Positions 7,436 through 14,003 are shown, numbered from the stretch's first letter. The stretch is DNA of 18,904 bases from UBA6022 sp032154105 (GCA_032154105.1 JALDYI010000010.1:1-18904); one strand, 5' to 3'. Notes: generated by a model not told the origin, from the sequence alone. A program made the numbers and translations.

Positions 7436-8059
7436 ATGAAAAAACAAGGCTTTACGATCGTTGAACTTATCGTCATTATCGTCGTTATCGGTATTTTATC
7501 GACCATCAGTGTGTTCGCCTACAACGGGGTTCAGGCTAATGCGCGAGACGCCGCTCGAATCGCCGATCTTGAAGGGATCGCCGACGCCATTAAGCTCTAC
7601 CGCACTAAAGTAGGTCATGACGTCCAGACTGTCGGTGGCGTAAAGGCCGATTGTGGCCGCTACGAGACAGATGGCACCACTCCAATGGGGGGCGGCTCTA
7701 GTAATGCAGGCAGTGGCTGGTTCAACTATGAGACCACAAGTACCACTAACTATTCAGTCTCCGTCCTTCACTGCTTAACGTTTAAAGGGTATTTAGACGA
7801 CAGCTTCGTCGACCCAACTGGCTGCGCGTCAACGGCCGGAGTTGCGGCTCCGGGATACACATGCACGAAAACTGGATATGCCTATATGAAGTACAGCTGC
7901 ACCTATCAAGGCCAGACTATCACGATTATCTATGCTCGCCTCGAGACAAAGGACGAATCAGCCAAGCTGACAAGCTTTAATAACGGAGTCAATACCTGTG
8001 GTTCAATCTTTGTTTCCTCCGCACCATATTACATGAACTATATGGTGATCGCCGACTAA
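7436..8059 (+). CDS. type IV pilin-like protein (third of three)
   Basis: A 207-residue prepilin with the short leader MKKQG followed by FTIVELIVIIVVIGILS: cleavage after Gly5 and Glu at +5. The helix runs on to AYNGVQ, as in the other two. The outer domain has six cysteines (DCG, HCL, GCA, TCT, SCT, TCG), the most of the three, enough for three disulfides, and Gly/Ser/Thr-rich segments. As an operon-internal gene it has a Shine-Dalgarno site (AAGGGTGG) just before the ATG. The gene ends ten bases before a long bidirectional terminator. Confidence 0.9.
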   Translation: MKKQGFTIVELIVIIVVIGILSTISVFAYNGVQANARDAARIADLEGIADAIKLYRTKVGHDVQTVGGVKADCGRYETDGTTPMGGGSSNAGSGWFNYETTSTTNYSVSVLHCLTFKGYLDDSFVDPTGCASTAGVAAPGYTCTKTGYAYMKYSCTYQGQTITIIYARLETKDESAKLTSFNNGVNTCGSIFVSSAPYYMNYMVIAD

Positions 8060-8068
8060 AAGGTTCGA

Positions 8069-8115
8069 ATCATAATAAAAAACACCTCATGCAATGAGGT
8101 GTTTTTTATTATGAT
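8069..8115. terminator. bidirectional rho-independent terminator
   Basis: A perfect inverted repeat with 22-base arms (8069-8090 and 8094-8115) around loop GCA. The core CACCTCAT/ATGAGGTG is flanked by A6 on the left and T6 on the right, so it works as a hairpin plus U-tract on both strands. It separates the convergent pilin (+) and rpoD (-) genes. Confidence 0.95.
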
Positions 8116-8118
8116 CTA

Positions 8119-9117
8119 CTACCCGAGATACTCGTGTAGCTTCTTCGCATCTTTGTGCTTACGAAGCTTGGCAAGCGCCTTTGCTTCGATCTGGCGAATA
8201 CGTTCACGAGTGACCGCAAACTCTTGTCCAACTTCTTCCAAAGTATGACTCTTACCATTCTCAAGCCCAAAACGCATCTTGATGATCTTTTGCTCGCGCT
8301 CTGAGAGTGTCGAAAGTACCGACTGCACCTGCTCTTTGAGGAGCTGTGAAGTGGCCGATTCTTCCGGTGTAGCACCATCTTCGTCTTCAATGAAATCACC
8401 AAGTACTGAATCTTCATCTTCACCATCACGGCCGACACCAGCATCAAGTGAGGTGATGTCTTGCTTAATCTTGATGACGTATTCAACTTTTTCCGGCTCC
8501 ATCTCAAGCTCTTTACCAAGCTCTTCGATAGTTGGCTCACGGTTGAGCTCCTGTGTCATACGACGCTGCGTACGAAGCAATTTGTTGATCGTCTCCACCA
8601 TGTGCACCGGAATACGAATCGTACGTGCCTGGTCGGCAATCGCACGCGTAATCGCCTGGCGAATCCACCATGTAGCGTAGGTAGAAAACTTAAAGCCCTT
8701 GTCCGGGTCAAACTTTTCAACCGCACGAAGCAAGCCGGTATTACCTTCTTGAATCAGATCGAGGAAATCAAGCCCGCGACCCGAGTAGCGCTTGGCGATT
8801 GAAACCACAAGACGCATATTCGCCTCGGCCATTTTGTCCTTGGCCTTCTTGTCACCAGCCACAACCTTTTGCGCGAGTGCCAACTCTTCTTCAGAGTTCA
8901 GAAGTGGGATTTTACCAATTTCACGGAGGTAAAGGCGCACACTGTCGTCTGATACATCATCAAAATACTGACCGCTATTGAGCGTATCAATATCATCTTC
9001 TTCTTCGTCAATCAGCTCATCGATAGCTGGTCCGTCGATGTCGCTTAGTGGTCCACCGCTAGCGTCAACAACACCTTCTTCAACAATCGGTTCTACAGTT
9101 TCTTTACTTTTTACCAC
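8119..9117 (-). CDS. rpoD: primary sigma factor RpoD/SigA
   Basis: Main sigma-70 factor directing RNA polymerase to housekeeping promoters; 332 residues. After an acidic N-terminus come region 1.2 (SDDSVRLYLREIGKIPLL), region 2 (MRLVVSIAKRYSGRGLDFLDLIQEGNTGLLRAVEKFD, and FSTYATWWIRQAITRAIADQ), region 3 (IRIPVHMVETINKL), and region 4 ending in the helix-turn-helix EVGQEFAVTRERIRQIEAKAL. The GTG at 9117 is chosen: AAGGAG lies seven bases upstream and the sequence preceding it is dnaG coding. It overlaps the dnaG stop by 14 bases, a compact version of the classic dnaG-rpoD arrangement, without rpsU. It is probably the factor reading the extended -10 promoters seen throughout this window. Confidence 0.97.
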   Translation of the reverse strand: MVKSKETVEPIVEEGVVDASGGPLSDIDGPAIDELIDEEEDDIDTLNSGQYFDDVSDDSVRLYLREIGKIPLLNSEEELALAQKVVAGDKKAKDKMAEANMRLVVSIAKRYSGRGLDFLDLIQEGNTGLLRAVEKFDPDKGFKFSTYATWWIRQAITRAIADQARTIRIPVHMVETINKLLRTQRRMTQELNREPTIEELGKELEMEPEKVEYVIKIKQDITSLDAGVGRDGEDEDSVLGDFIEDEDGATPEESATSQLLKEQVQSVLSTLSEREQKIIKMRFGLENGKSHTLEEVGQEFAVTRERIRQIEAKALAKLRKHKDAKKLHEYLG

Positions 9118-10861
9118 TATTAATCTCCTTAATGAGCGTGTACAGCTGGGTGCGCATGTCGGTCGCCTTGGCTTCGTCGCCATTCGTCTCCGCCTCGCGT
9201 AGCTGCTCGGTTAATATATCTTTTTGTTTTTCCTTGTGTTTTGTTGCAACTTGGCGGAGCAATCGAGCCGTTTCGAAGTAACGATCTTGGTCGTTCCAGT
9301 CGGCATAACGAGCGTCGGCCTTCAGTAATACTATTTTCACATAGGTATCGTACTTTTGCAACTCCTTAGGCGTATCGGTAATCGCCTTGCCACCGTGAGC
9401 AATAAGATAGTTCACTACCGCTTGGCGCTCCTCACCAACAAATACCTCAGGATCAATATGAGCAAACAGCTCGTGCGTCGCCCCGTCGGCGAGTGCAGCA
9501 GCAAGAACGTTATCTTGGTACGCAGCCTCATCTGGAGTGATTTCAGTACGCGTTGTACTAATCTGCCGCTTTGGCGCCTCGCCGGCAGAAGCATCGTTCA
9601 TACCAGCCAGTTTCGACTTAAGCGCGTCGGTTGATGCGTTAATCATGCCGGCTATTTTTTGCATGTAGTGTTCACGCTCGACGTCATCCCGCAGCGAGCC
9701 TATCACCGTAAGTGCAGCGGTTGTAAAAGCTCGCTTACCAGCCGCCGTCGTAATATCTTCACGAGCAGAATACTGGGCAAGCACCCAGTCGATGACTGGT
9801 TCAGCCGTATCAATCGCCCGCTGCCATAGCGTGGGATCTTGTTGAATCAATTCGTCTGGATCTTTTGCGTCACCAGGGAGTGAAATGATCGTCAGATCAA
9901 CGCCTGTTTCCTGTGCAATCGGAATCGCTCGTTCGGTCGCTGCGAGGCCCGCCCTATCACCATCAAAGGCCAAGCGAACATTGCCACTCAGGCGGCGCAG
10001 TGCACGAAGATGATGCTCGGTCATAGCCGTACCCGCCGTTGCGACCACGCCCGTAATACTCGCCTGATGGCTGCTCACAACATCAAGATTACCCTCAACG
10101 ATAACCGCATAATCATTAGTTCGGATTGCCTCTTTCGCTTGGCTTAGTCCAAATACATGCCGGCCTTTATCGTACAAAATTGTCTGCGGCGTATTTAAAT
10201 ATTTTGGTGCTTTCGGATCATCAGCAATGATTCGCGCCGTAAAGCCAATCACCTGCCCCACACCGTCCATAAGCGGCACCATCATGCGCCCTCGGAACAT
10301 GTCGCCGCCGAAACGGTTCGTCAGGCCAGCATCGGCTAAGTCCTTTGCGCTATAGCCCTTGCGCGATAAAAACTTTACCAGCGCATCACCCGTCGTTGGC
10401 GCATACCCAATTCGAAACTCCTGAACAATTTCCTTGCTAAGTCCACGTTTACCAAAAACATACTCAAGCGCGTGTTGATTTTTCAGCAGTGAATGCTGGT
10501 AATAATTAGCAGCTAGGTCATGAGCTCGCAGTAAGTGCTTCTTCTTTTGTGCAATCTCCTGACTCCCCTTATTGTCGTATACCGTCAGATCAACACCCGC
10601 CTTGCGCGCCAAATGTTCGAGCGCCTGGCGGAAGTCCATGCCTTCAACTTCCATGACAAACGTAAAGATATCTCCGCCACGGCCCGATGAAAAGTCATGC
10701 CAAATATGCTTGTCCGGACTCACCACGAAACTAGGTGTTTTTTCGGCGCTAAATGGACTGAGTCCTTTGAAGTTACGCCCTGCTCGTTTGAGCACCACGT
10801 ATTCACCAATTATGTCCTCAATATTGAGCTTGGCGCGGACTTCTTCTTTAGCATCCTGCAT
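9104..10861 (-). CDS. dnaG: DNA primase DnaG with degenerate zinc-binding domain
   Basis: It makes RNA primers for replication; 585 residues from the ATG at 10861. The N-terminal domain has the family framework SPFSAEKTPSF...WHDFSSGRGGD, but the four zinc ligands of the usual CPFH...HCFGC motif are Ser35, Ser38, Asp56 and Ser59. The RNA-polymerase core follows (FRGRMMVPLMDGVGQVIGFTARI), with a TOPRIM part holding the metal-binding acidic residues (IVEGNLDVVSS and LAFDGDRAG), so catalysis should be intact. The C-terminal ~200 residues are the helicase-binding type of region. A GTG six bases upstream is rejected because TGCTATACT sits exactly six bases before the ATG. rpoD is coupled downstream. 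Confidence 0.97.
   Translation of the reverse strand: MQDAKEEVRAKLNIEDIIGEYVVLKRAGRNFKGLSPFSAEKTPSFVVSPDKHIWHDFSSGRGGDIFTFVMEVEGMDFRQALEHLARKAGVDLTVYDNKGSQEIAQKKKHLLRAHDLAANYYQHSLLKNQHALEYVFGKRGLSKEIVQEFRIGYAPTTGDALVKFLSRKGYSAKDLADAGLTNRFGGDMFRGRMMVPLMDGVGQVIGFTARIIADDPKAPKYLNTPQTILYDKGRHVFGLSQAKEAIRTNDYAVIVEGNLDVVSSHQASITGVVATAGTAMTEHHLRALRRLSGNVRLAFDGDRAGLAATERAIPIAQETGVDLTIISLPGDAKDPDELIQQDPTLWQRAIDTAEPVIDWVLAQYSAREDITTAAGKRAFTTAALTVIGSLRDDVEREHYMQKIAGMINASTDALKSKLAGMNDASAGEAPKRQISTTRTEITPDEAAYQDNVLAAALADGATHELFAHIDPEVFVGEERQAVVNYLIAHGGKAITDTPKELQKYDTYVKIVLLKADARYADWNDQDRYFETARLLRQVATKHKEKQKDILTEQLREAETNGDEAKATDMRTQLYTLIKEINSGKK
9125..9130 (-). promoter_or_regulatory. ribosome binding site that sets the rpoD start
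   Basis: AAGGAG on the minus strand, inside the end of dnaG, seven bases before the GTG at 9117. It excludes the longer reading frame that would begin at 9183. Confidence 0.85.
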
Positions 10862-10867
10862 ACTCAC

Positions 10868-10876
10868 AGTATAGCA
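10868..10876 (-). promoter_or_regulatory. extended -10 of dnaG-rpoD (leaderless)
   Basis: TGCTATACT on the minus strand, then GTGAGT, then ATG at 10861; predicted +1 is the A of ATG. It lies in a 56-base divergent region shared with the plus-strand gene at 10918. Confidence 0.75.
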
Positions 10877-10899
10877 CTCTTTACCTCTGTTAGTGTTTG

Positions 10900-10908
10900 T
10901 GCTTAAAT
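10900..10908 (+). promoter_or_regulatory. candidate extended -10 of the plus-strand membrane protein gene
   Basis: TGCTTAAAT, nine bases before the ATG at 10918, giving a leader of about three bases. Weaker than its neighbours because the first hexamer position is followed by T. Confidence 0.45.
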
Positions 10909-10917
10909 GAAGATACT

Positions 10918-11529
10918 ATGTATCCAAACGAGCAGCCGCAAAATTATTCGATCGACTATCTCAATCAGATCGCTCCTCAGGCACCAAAAAAACAATTTGA
11001 TCCAAAAATACGACTCATCGCGATCATTCTCGGCGTTGCGACTATCGTCACTATCTTGCTCGTTATTGTCACCGGTCTTACGGGTGGCTCAAAAAATGAC
11101 CTCCAGCAACTTGCCGCCCGCCTTACGACGACCGAGAAGCTCGCTACAGATGCGCAAAAGAATCTCAAATCGAGCGAACTCCGCTCGCTCAATGGCAGCC
11201 TCACTATTCTTCTTACCAATACCAATCGCGACATCACCGAACCACTCGAGCTAAGCGGCGTCACTATCAGCAAGCTCGACAAGTCGATCGTTACTCAAGA
11301 AGACGGCTCTAAAATGACCGCCGCTCTTGAGGATGCACGCCTCAACGCGACGTACGATCGCACCTATGCGCGCGAAATGTCCTACCAGCTTGAAACCATC
11401 GTGCTTCAAATGAAAGAGCTCTACGCTAGTACCTCGAGCCAGTCTCTCAAAACGTTTCTTGATACGTCATACAAGAATATTCAGCCTATACAGAAGCAGT
11501 TCTCAGAACTAAACGCCGCTAACGCCTAG
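10918..11529 (+). CDS. single-pass membrane protein of unknown function
   Basis: I do not recognise this 203-residue protein. Residues 1-32 are polar and rich in Pro, Gln and Asn and should be cytoplasmic. Residues about 33-57 form one membrane helix (IRLIAIILGVATIVTILLVIVTGL). The remaining ~145 residues are polar, predicted helical, with many Leu/Thr/Ser and no cysteine, and probably lie outside the membrane. The ATG at 10918 (MYPNEQ) is preferred to the upstream ATG at 10897, because the candidate -10 box falls between them. It is transcribed away from dnaG and followed by the GC-rich element at 11556-11644. Confidence 0.85.
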   Translation: MYPNEQPQNYSIDYLNQIAPQAPKKQFDPKIRLIAIILGVATIVTILLVIVTGLTGGSKNDLQQLAARLTTTEKLATDAQKNLKSSELRSLNGSLTILLTNTNRDITEPLELSGVTISKLDKSIVTQEDGSKMTAALEDARLNATYDRTYAREMSYQLETIVLQMKELYASTSSQSLKTFLDTSYKNIQPIQKQFSELNAANA

Positions 11530-11555
11530 CCGCCAACAATTAGGGAGGCGTTATG

Positions 11556-11644
11556 CGTTCGGGGCCAAAGCATCTGTAGCCCGAGCTCGACCAGACGCCG
11601 GGGCCCTTGTCGATCCCGGAGCGAAGCCGTTTTAGGCCCGAATG
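11556..11644. ncRNA. candidate structured RNA element, family unknown
   Basis: A GC-rich island between two convergent genes. A closing stem pairs 11556-11566 (CGTTCGGGGCC) with 11635-11644 (GGCCCGAATG), with one bulged G. Inside, TCGAC (11587-11591) can pair with GTCGA (11609-11613), and CCGGG (11598-11602) with CCCGG (11615-11619), an interleaved order that makes an H-type pseudoknot. The 5' arm can also pair with GCCCGAG (11579-11585) instead. I cannot match it to a known family, cannot tell the strand, and see no U-tract. Confidence 0.3.
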
Positions 11645-11656
11645 GATAGCGGCGCT

Positions 11657-12010
11657 TTACGCGGTGGCGACTTCTTCACCCGAGACAAGCCGATAGCTCA
11701 GACGAACGAGATCAAACAGCTCATCCTCAGGCACCTGGCCAGTACAAAGGATCGTATTCCAGTGCTTCTTATTCAAGTGATAACCCGGCAGCACTGTCTC
11801 GTACTTCTCGCGCAAAATCTCAGCAAGTTGCGGATCGCACTTGAGGCTCAGTTTCAATGGCTTGCTATTCATGGCGACGATAGCAAACATCTTGCCTTCG
11901 CCTGTTTCTTTGTGGCCAATCTTGTACACCGCAGCATCTTCGCCAAATGGAAAATCAAGCCACGTATTCGGGAAGCTCAAAAGATATTCTTCAATTTCAG
12001 TATGTGTCAT
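11657..12010 (-). CDS. MmcQ/YjbR family protein
   Basis: A 117-residue protein of the MmcQ/YjbR family (CyaY-like fold, DNA-binding suggested for some members; function not established). Typical features are the N-terminal FPNTWLDFPFGEDAAVYKIG, the Lys-rich middle (MNSKPLKLSLKCDP) and PGYHLNKKHWNTI, which is the family's most recognisable stretch. The ATG overlaps the orn stop (ATGA), so it is translationally coupled to orn. In addition TGCTAAAAT lies exactly six bases before the ATG, inside the orn end, so it may also have its own leaderless message; because these bases also code for Orn, that could be chance. Confidence 0.92.
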   Translation of the reverse strand: MTHTEIEEYLLSFPNTWLDFPFGEDAAVYKIGHKETGEGKMFAIVAMNSKPLKLSLKCDPQLAEILREKYETVLPGYHLNKKHWNTILCTGQVPEDELFDLVRLSYRLVSGEEVATA

Positions 12011-12570
12011 GCCTTTATTTTAGCAAGATAATACTGAAGTTCCATAATACTGCCCCGAATATCACCAAGTGCACGGTGCTCTTCGGGCTTAGCAAACTTT
12101 TTTTTATACTTCCCTTCGAACACTACTTTCCAAGCAGTCACGTCAAGCATGCGGTAGTGTAGGCGCTTATCAAGACGATGCCATTCATTCACAATAAAAC
12201 GGCGGTCTTGATGGATCGAGTTGCCGGCAAGTAACACTGGCTTGCCCGCTTCGAAATGTTCATCAATAAATGCCAGGAGTTCATTCTCGATCGCACGACC
12301 AGAGCGGCCTTTTTCAAGATTTTGCTTCACCAGCCCGTCGCGAGCCTCGGGGTTAGCATCCCAAAAGTCTTTGCCGACTTTCATGCGTCGCTCAAGTAGG
12401 CGCGGTCCAACTTTCACGACACCTTCATAGGTCGCGAGTTCGTTAAATTTCCAATCGGTCACGATGGCGGCAACCTCTAAAATCCGATCTTCAATCGGAT
12501 CAAGCCCCGTCATCTCTAAGTCAACCCATAAAATACGGTCGGTGCGGGCATTGGCAAGTTTTTTATCCAT
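12007..12570 (-). CDS. orn: oligoribonuclease
   Basis: A 3'-5' exoribonuclease that finishes RNA decay by degrading very short oligonucleotides, including pGpG-type dinucleotides. The 187-residue protein is of the DEDDh type: Asp17 and Glu19 in WVDLEMTGLDP, an Asp in NSIHQDRRFI, and the His and Asp of HRALGDIRGSI. Full-length for the family. The start has TATAGT exactly six bases upstream, predicting a leaderless message, and lies 13 bases after msrB. It overlaps the yjbR-like gene by four bases. Confidence 0.97.
   Translation of the reverse strand: MDKKLANARTDRILWVDLEMTGLDPIEDRILEVAAIVTDWKFNELATYEGVVKVGPRLLERRMKVGKDFWDANPEARDGLVKQNLEKGRSGRAIENELLAFIDEHFEAGKPVLLAGNSIHQDRRFIVNEWHRLDKRLHYRMLDVTAWKVVFEGKYKKKFAKPEEHRALGDIRGSIMELQYYLAKIKA
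12017..12025 (-). promoter_or_regulatory. possible extended -10 of the YjbR-family gene
   Basis: TGCTAAAAT on the minus strand, then AAAGGC, then ATG at 12010. It lies within orn coding sequence. Confidence 0.5.
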
Positions 12571-12576
12571 TACTCT

Positions 12577-12582
12577 ACTATA
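12577..12582 (-). promoter_or_regulatory. -10 box of orn (leaderless)
   Basis: TATAGT on the minus strand, then AGAGTA, then ATG at 12570; predicted +1 is the A of ATG. No TGn extension and no clear -35. Confidence 0.65.
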
Positions 12583-12984
12583 CTACGCTTCGTCAGGGGT
12601 GAACTGCAAACTTAGTGAATTGATACAAAAACGTTGATCGGTTGGCATACCAAGCCCCTCACCTTCGAACACATGGCCAAGATGTCCGCCGCAGGTAGCG
12701 CAGGTTACCTCAGTGCGCACCGTACCCAAACTGTCATCTTCATGAAACTCAACCGCTCCGGGTAGCGCATCGTAAAAACTCGGCCAACCACACTCGGCGT
12801 CAAACTTCGTCTCGCTATCAAACAGCTTTGTACTACAGGCGGCGCAGCTATAGGTGCCAGGGTCGAAGAACGAGTCGTACTCTCCCGAAAACGGCAACTC
12901 CGTCCCCTTCTCGCGCAGTACATGATACTGCTCGGGCGTTAACTCATCTTCCCATTCACTCTCGGTTTTATCACGCATATCCAT
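12583..12984 (-). CDS. msrB: peptide methionine-R-sulfoxide reductase
   Basis: It repairs the R isomer of methionine sulfoxide in proteins with thioredoxin as electron donor. 133 residues from the ATG at 12984. It has two CxxC zinc pairs (SCAAC and TCATC), a possible resolving cysteine in ECGWPSF, and the catalytic cysteine in RFCINS near the end. No signal peptide, so it is cytoplasmic. The longer frame starting at 13035 is rejected because TATACT lies exactly six bases before the 12984 ATG. It may share electrons with a cytoplasmic thioredoxin outside this window; the thioredoxin at 16796 faces the other side of the membrane. Confidence 0.96.
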   Translation of the reverse strand: MDMRDKTESEWEDELTPEQYHVLREKGTELPFSGEYDSFFDPGTYSCAACSTKLFDSETKFDAECGWPSFYDALPGAVEFHEDDSLGTVRTEVTCATCGGHLGHVFEGEGLGMPTDQRFCINSLSLQFTPDEA

Positions 12985-12990
12985 ACCTCT

Positions 12991-12996
12991 AGTATA
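12991..12996 (-). promoter_or_regulatory. -10 box of msrB (leaderless)
   Basis: TATACT on the minus strand, then AGAGGT, then ATG at 12984; predicted +1 is the A of ATG. An inverted repeat (13001-13010 with 13059-13068) lies just upstream. Confidence 0.7.
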
Positions 12997-13077
12997 CTCC
13001 GTGTAACAGGTCGCGTCCTCGGATAATACGAGCAAGCTCGGTTCTTCTCTCGGAAACTCCTGTTATACGCCCATCAA

Positions 13078-13105
13078 AAAGCCACCTCAACAATAAGGTG
13101 GCTTT
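13078..13105 (-). terminator. rho-independent terminator after mscL
   Basis: A 10-bp stem, AAAGCCACCT (13078-13087) with AGGTGGCTTT (13096-13105), and an 8-base loop. On the minus strand it is followed by T residues, so it ends mscL transcription 18 bases after the stop. Confidence 0.9.
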
Positions 13106-13122
13106 AAGGATAAAGCGACTAG

Positions 13123-13566
13123 TTAGGCGTTTTTCTTTTTATCGAGACGATCCAGCTTCGCCAGATGAACTGCCCAGTATACAACGGCCGCTGTTGCAAT
13201 AAGCGTAATGAGTGCAGAGATAATCATCCCCCAGCCAATGGCCACTTCCGGCTTTTCAGCCGTCTTGCCAATAATCACCCACTTGAGGCTATTGAGATCA
13301 ACACCTTGCGTAAGTAGTGCCACGATCGGAGCGATCAATTGATCGACAATTGTCTTGACCGCCGCACCAGCTGCGGTACCGATTGCAAGACCGACCGCTA
13401 GGCCAACAACACCCTGCTCACGAACAAACGTAAAGAATCCTCCACCTTGCCCTTTAATCGCAGCAGCCCCCTGCTGTACGTGCGATACGACTCTTGCCTT
13501 CTTTGTCGCTGGTTTTGTTGCAGCTGCTTTCGCAGCCGGCTTCTTTATTGGCTTTTTTTCTGCCAT
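13123..13566 (-). CDS. mscL: large-conductance mechanosensitive channel MscL
   Basis: A pressure-release channel in the cell membrane that opens on osmotic downshock. The 147-residue protein has FFTFVREQGVVGLAVGLAIG (from residue 44), which aligns with the N-terminal helix and TM1 of MscL, then TM1 to about 84, a short outer loop, TM2 at about 110-135, and a basic C-terminus (DKKKNA). The first ~40 residues are an extra Lys/Ala-rich, mostly disordered extension not found in the well-known MscL, where the S1 helix is at the very start. It has a normal leader: an extended -10 (TGCTATAAT), about 23 bases, and an AAAGGGAGA ribosome site. Confidence 0.9.
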   Translation of the reverse strand: MAEKKPIKKPAAKAAATKPATKKARVVSHVQQGAAAIKGQGGGFFTFVREQGVVGLAVGLAIGTAAGAAVKTIVDQLIAPIVALLTQGVDLNSLKWVIIGKTAEKPEVAIGWGMIISALITLIATAAVVYWAVHLAKLDRLDKKKNA

Positions 13567-13595
13567 AAAAAAATCTCCCTTTAACTTCTAGGGAG

Positions 13596-13604
13596 ATTAT
13601 AGCA
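13596..13604 (-). promoter_or_regulatory. extended -10 of mscL, with a leader
   Basis: TGCTATAAT on the minus strand; predicted +1 near 13589, giving a leader of about 23 bases with AAAGGGAGA before the ATG at 13566. It contrasts with the leaderless neighbours. Confidence 0.75.
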
Positions 13605-13627
13605 TCAATTTCAAGCTCGGTAGTACT

Positions 13628-13664
13628 CTGACCGTGATGCCGCGGGCTGCGGCATCACGGTCAG
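13628..13664. repeat. perfect 16-bp GC-rich inverted repeat
   Basis: Arms at 13628-13643 (CTGACCGTGATGCCGC) and 13649-13664 are exact complements around loop GGGCT. It lies 12 bases past the stop of the small unknown gene and before the mscL promoter. There is no T run on either side, so it is not a typical terminator, though it may still end transcription or protect a 3' end. Confidence 0.85.
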
Positions 13665-13675
13665 TAACGAATTGG

Positions 13676-13963
13676 TCAGGAAGAAATAGTCATGACTTTA
13701 TCCGTAAGGCTAAGCTCGAGCGGTCGCTTCTTGTAGCTGTTACGCATCGGCTCGTCATCTCCACGGCTGATGCGCAACAGACGCCCATGGATCAGACTGC
13801 CCGTCGCCCGCTTCAGACGAGTGGCCGACATGACATGCTCCAGATCGAGCACGACCAGCAACTCCTGATAGCCTGCAACCTTCACCCTCCTCGACCCAAG
13901 CCGAAAAAAAGCGTCAATCACAGTAGTCTTCTCGCTGAGGGTAGCATGAGCCATGCTACTCAC
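13676..13963 (-). CDS. small protein of unknown function
   Basis: I do not recognise this protein of 92-95 residues. It is basic in its second half (SRRVKVAGY, RLKRATGSLIHGRLLRISRGDD, NSYKKRPLELSL) with no membrane helix, signal peptide or cysteine, so it is probably cytoplasmic. Its pattern of alternating strands suggests a small beta-rich fold, but that is a guess. The start is uncertain: GTG at 13963 lies seven bases after a TATAAC box, whereas ATG at 13954 lies eight bases after GGGGG, a good ribosome site. A plus-strand frame covers the same region but has no supporting features. It ends just before the perfect hairpin at 13628-13664. Confidence 0.6.
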   Translation of the reverse strand: MSSMAHATLSEKTTVIDAFFRLGSRRVKVAGYQELLVVLDLEHVMSATRLKRATGSLIHGRLLRISRGDDEPMRNSYKKRPLELSLTDKVMTISS

Positions 13964-13970
13964 CCCCTTT

Positions 13971-13976
13971 GTTATA
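13971..13976 (-). promoter_or_regulatory. possible -10 close to the small unknown gene
   Basis: TATAAC on the minus strand, seven bases before the GTG at 13963. It is in competition with the TATAAT at 14037-14032 as the promoter of this gene. Confidence 0.35.
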
Positions 13977-14003
13977 TGTGCTCAACTGCCAAGCCAGGAT
14001 GAC

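Noticed and set aside
11553..11579. Eight-residue frame MRSGPKHL with AGGGAGG four bases upstream
   Set aside because: Very short, no promoter of its own, and located inside the possible structured element; the purine run can equally well be part of that structure.
11556..11644. Twister-like ribozyme on the minus strand (TAA right after the 5' arm of a closing stem)
   Set aside because: The CCC-AAG loop and its matching pairing just before the 3' arm are not present. It also lacks the GGAAG-type motif of SRP RNA and a tRNA T-arm.
12985..13035. Longer msrB frame starting at 13035
   Set aside because: It would run across the -10 box at 12991-12996, and the added residues look unlike MsrB.
13571..13600. 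Hairpin AATCTCCCT/AGGGAGATT with a T7 run right before the mscL start, like an attenuator
   Set aside because: The upstream arm overlaps the -10 box (TATAAT at 13596-13601), so the predicted transcript starts at about 13589 and does not contain both arms.
13634..14002. 122-residue plus-strand frame opposite the small unknown gene
   Set aside because: It begins inside the perfect hairpin, has no ribosome site, and its residues look like a reverse-frame translation; the minus-strand frame has better start signals.
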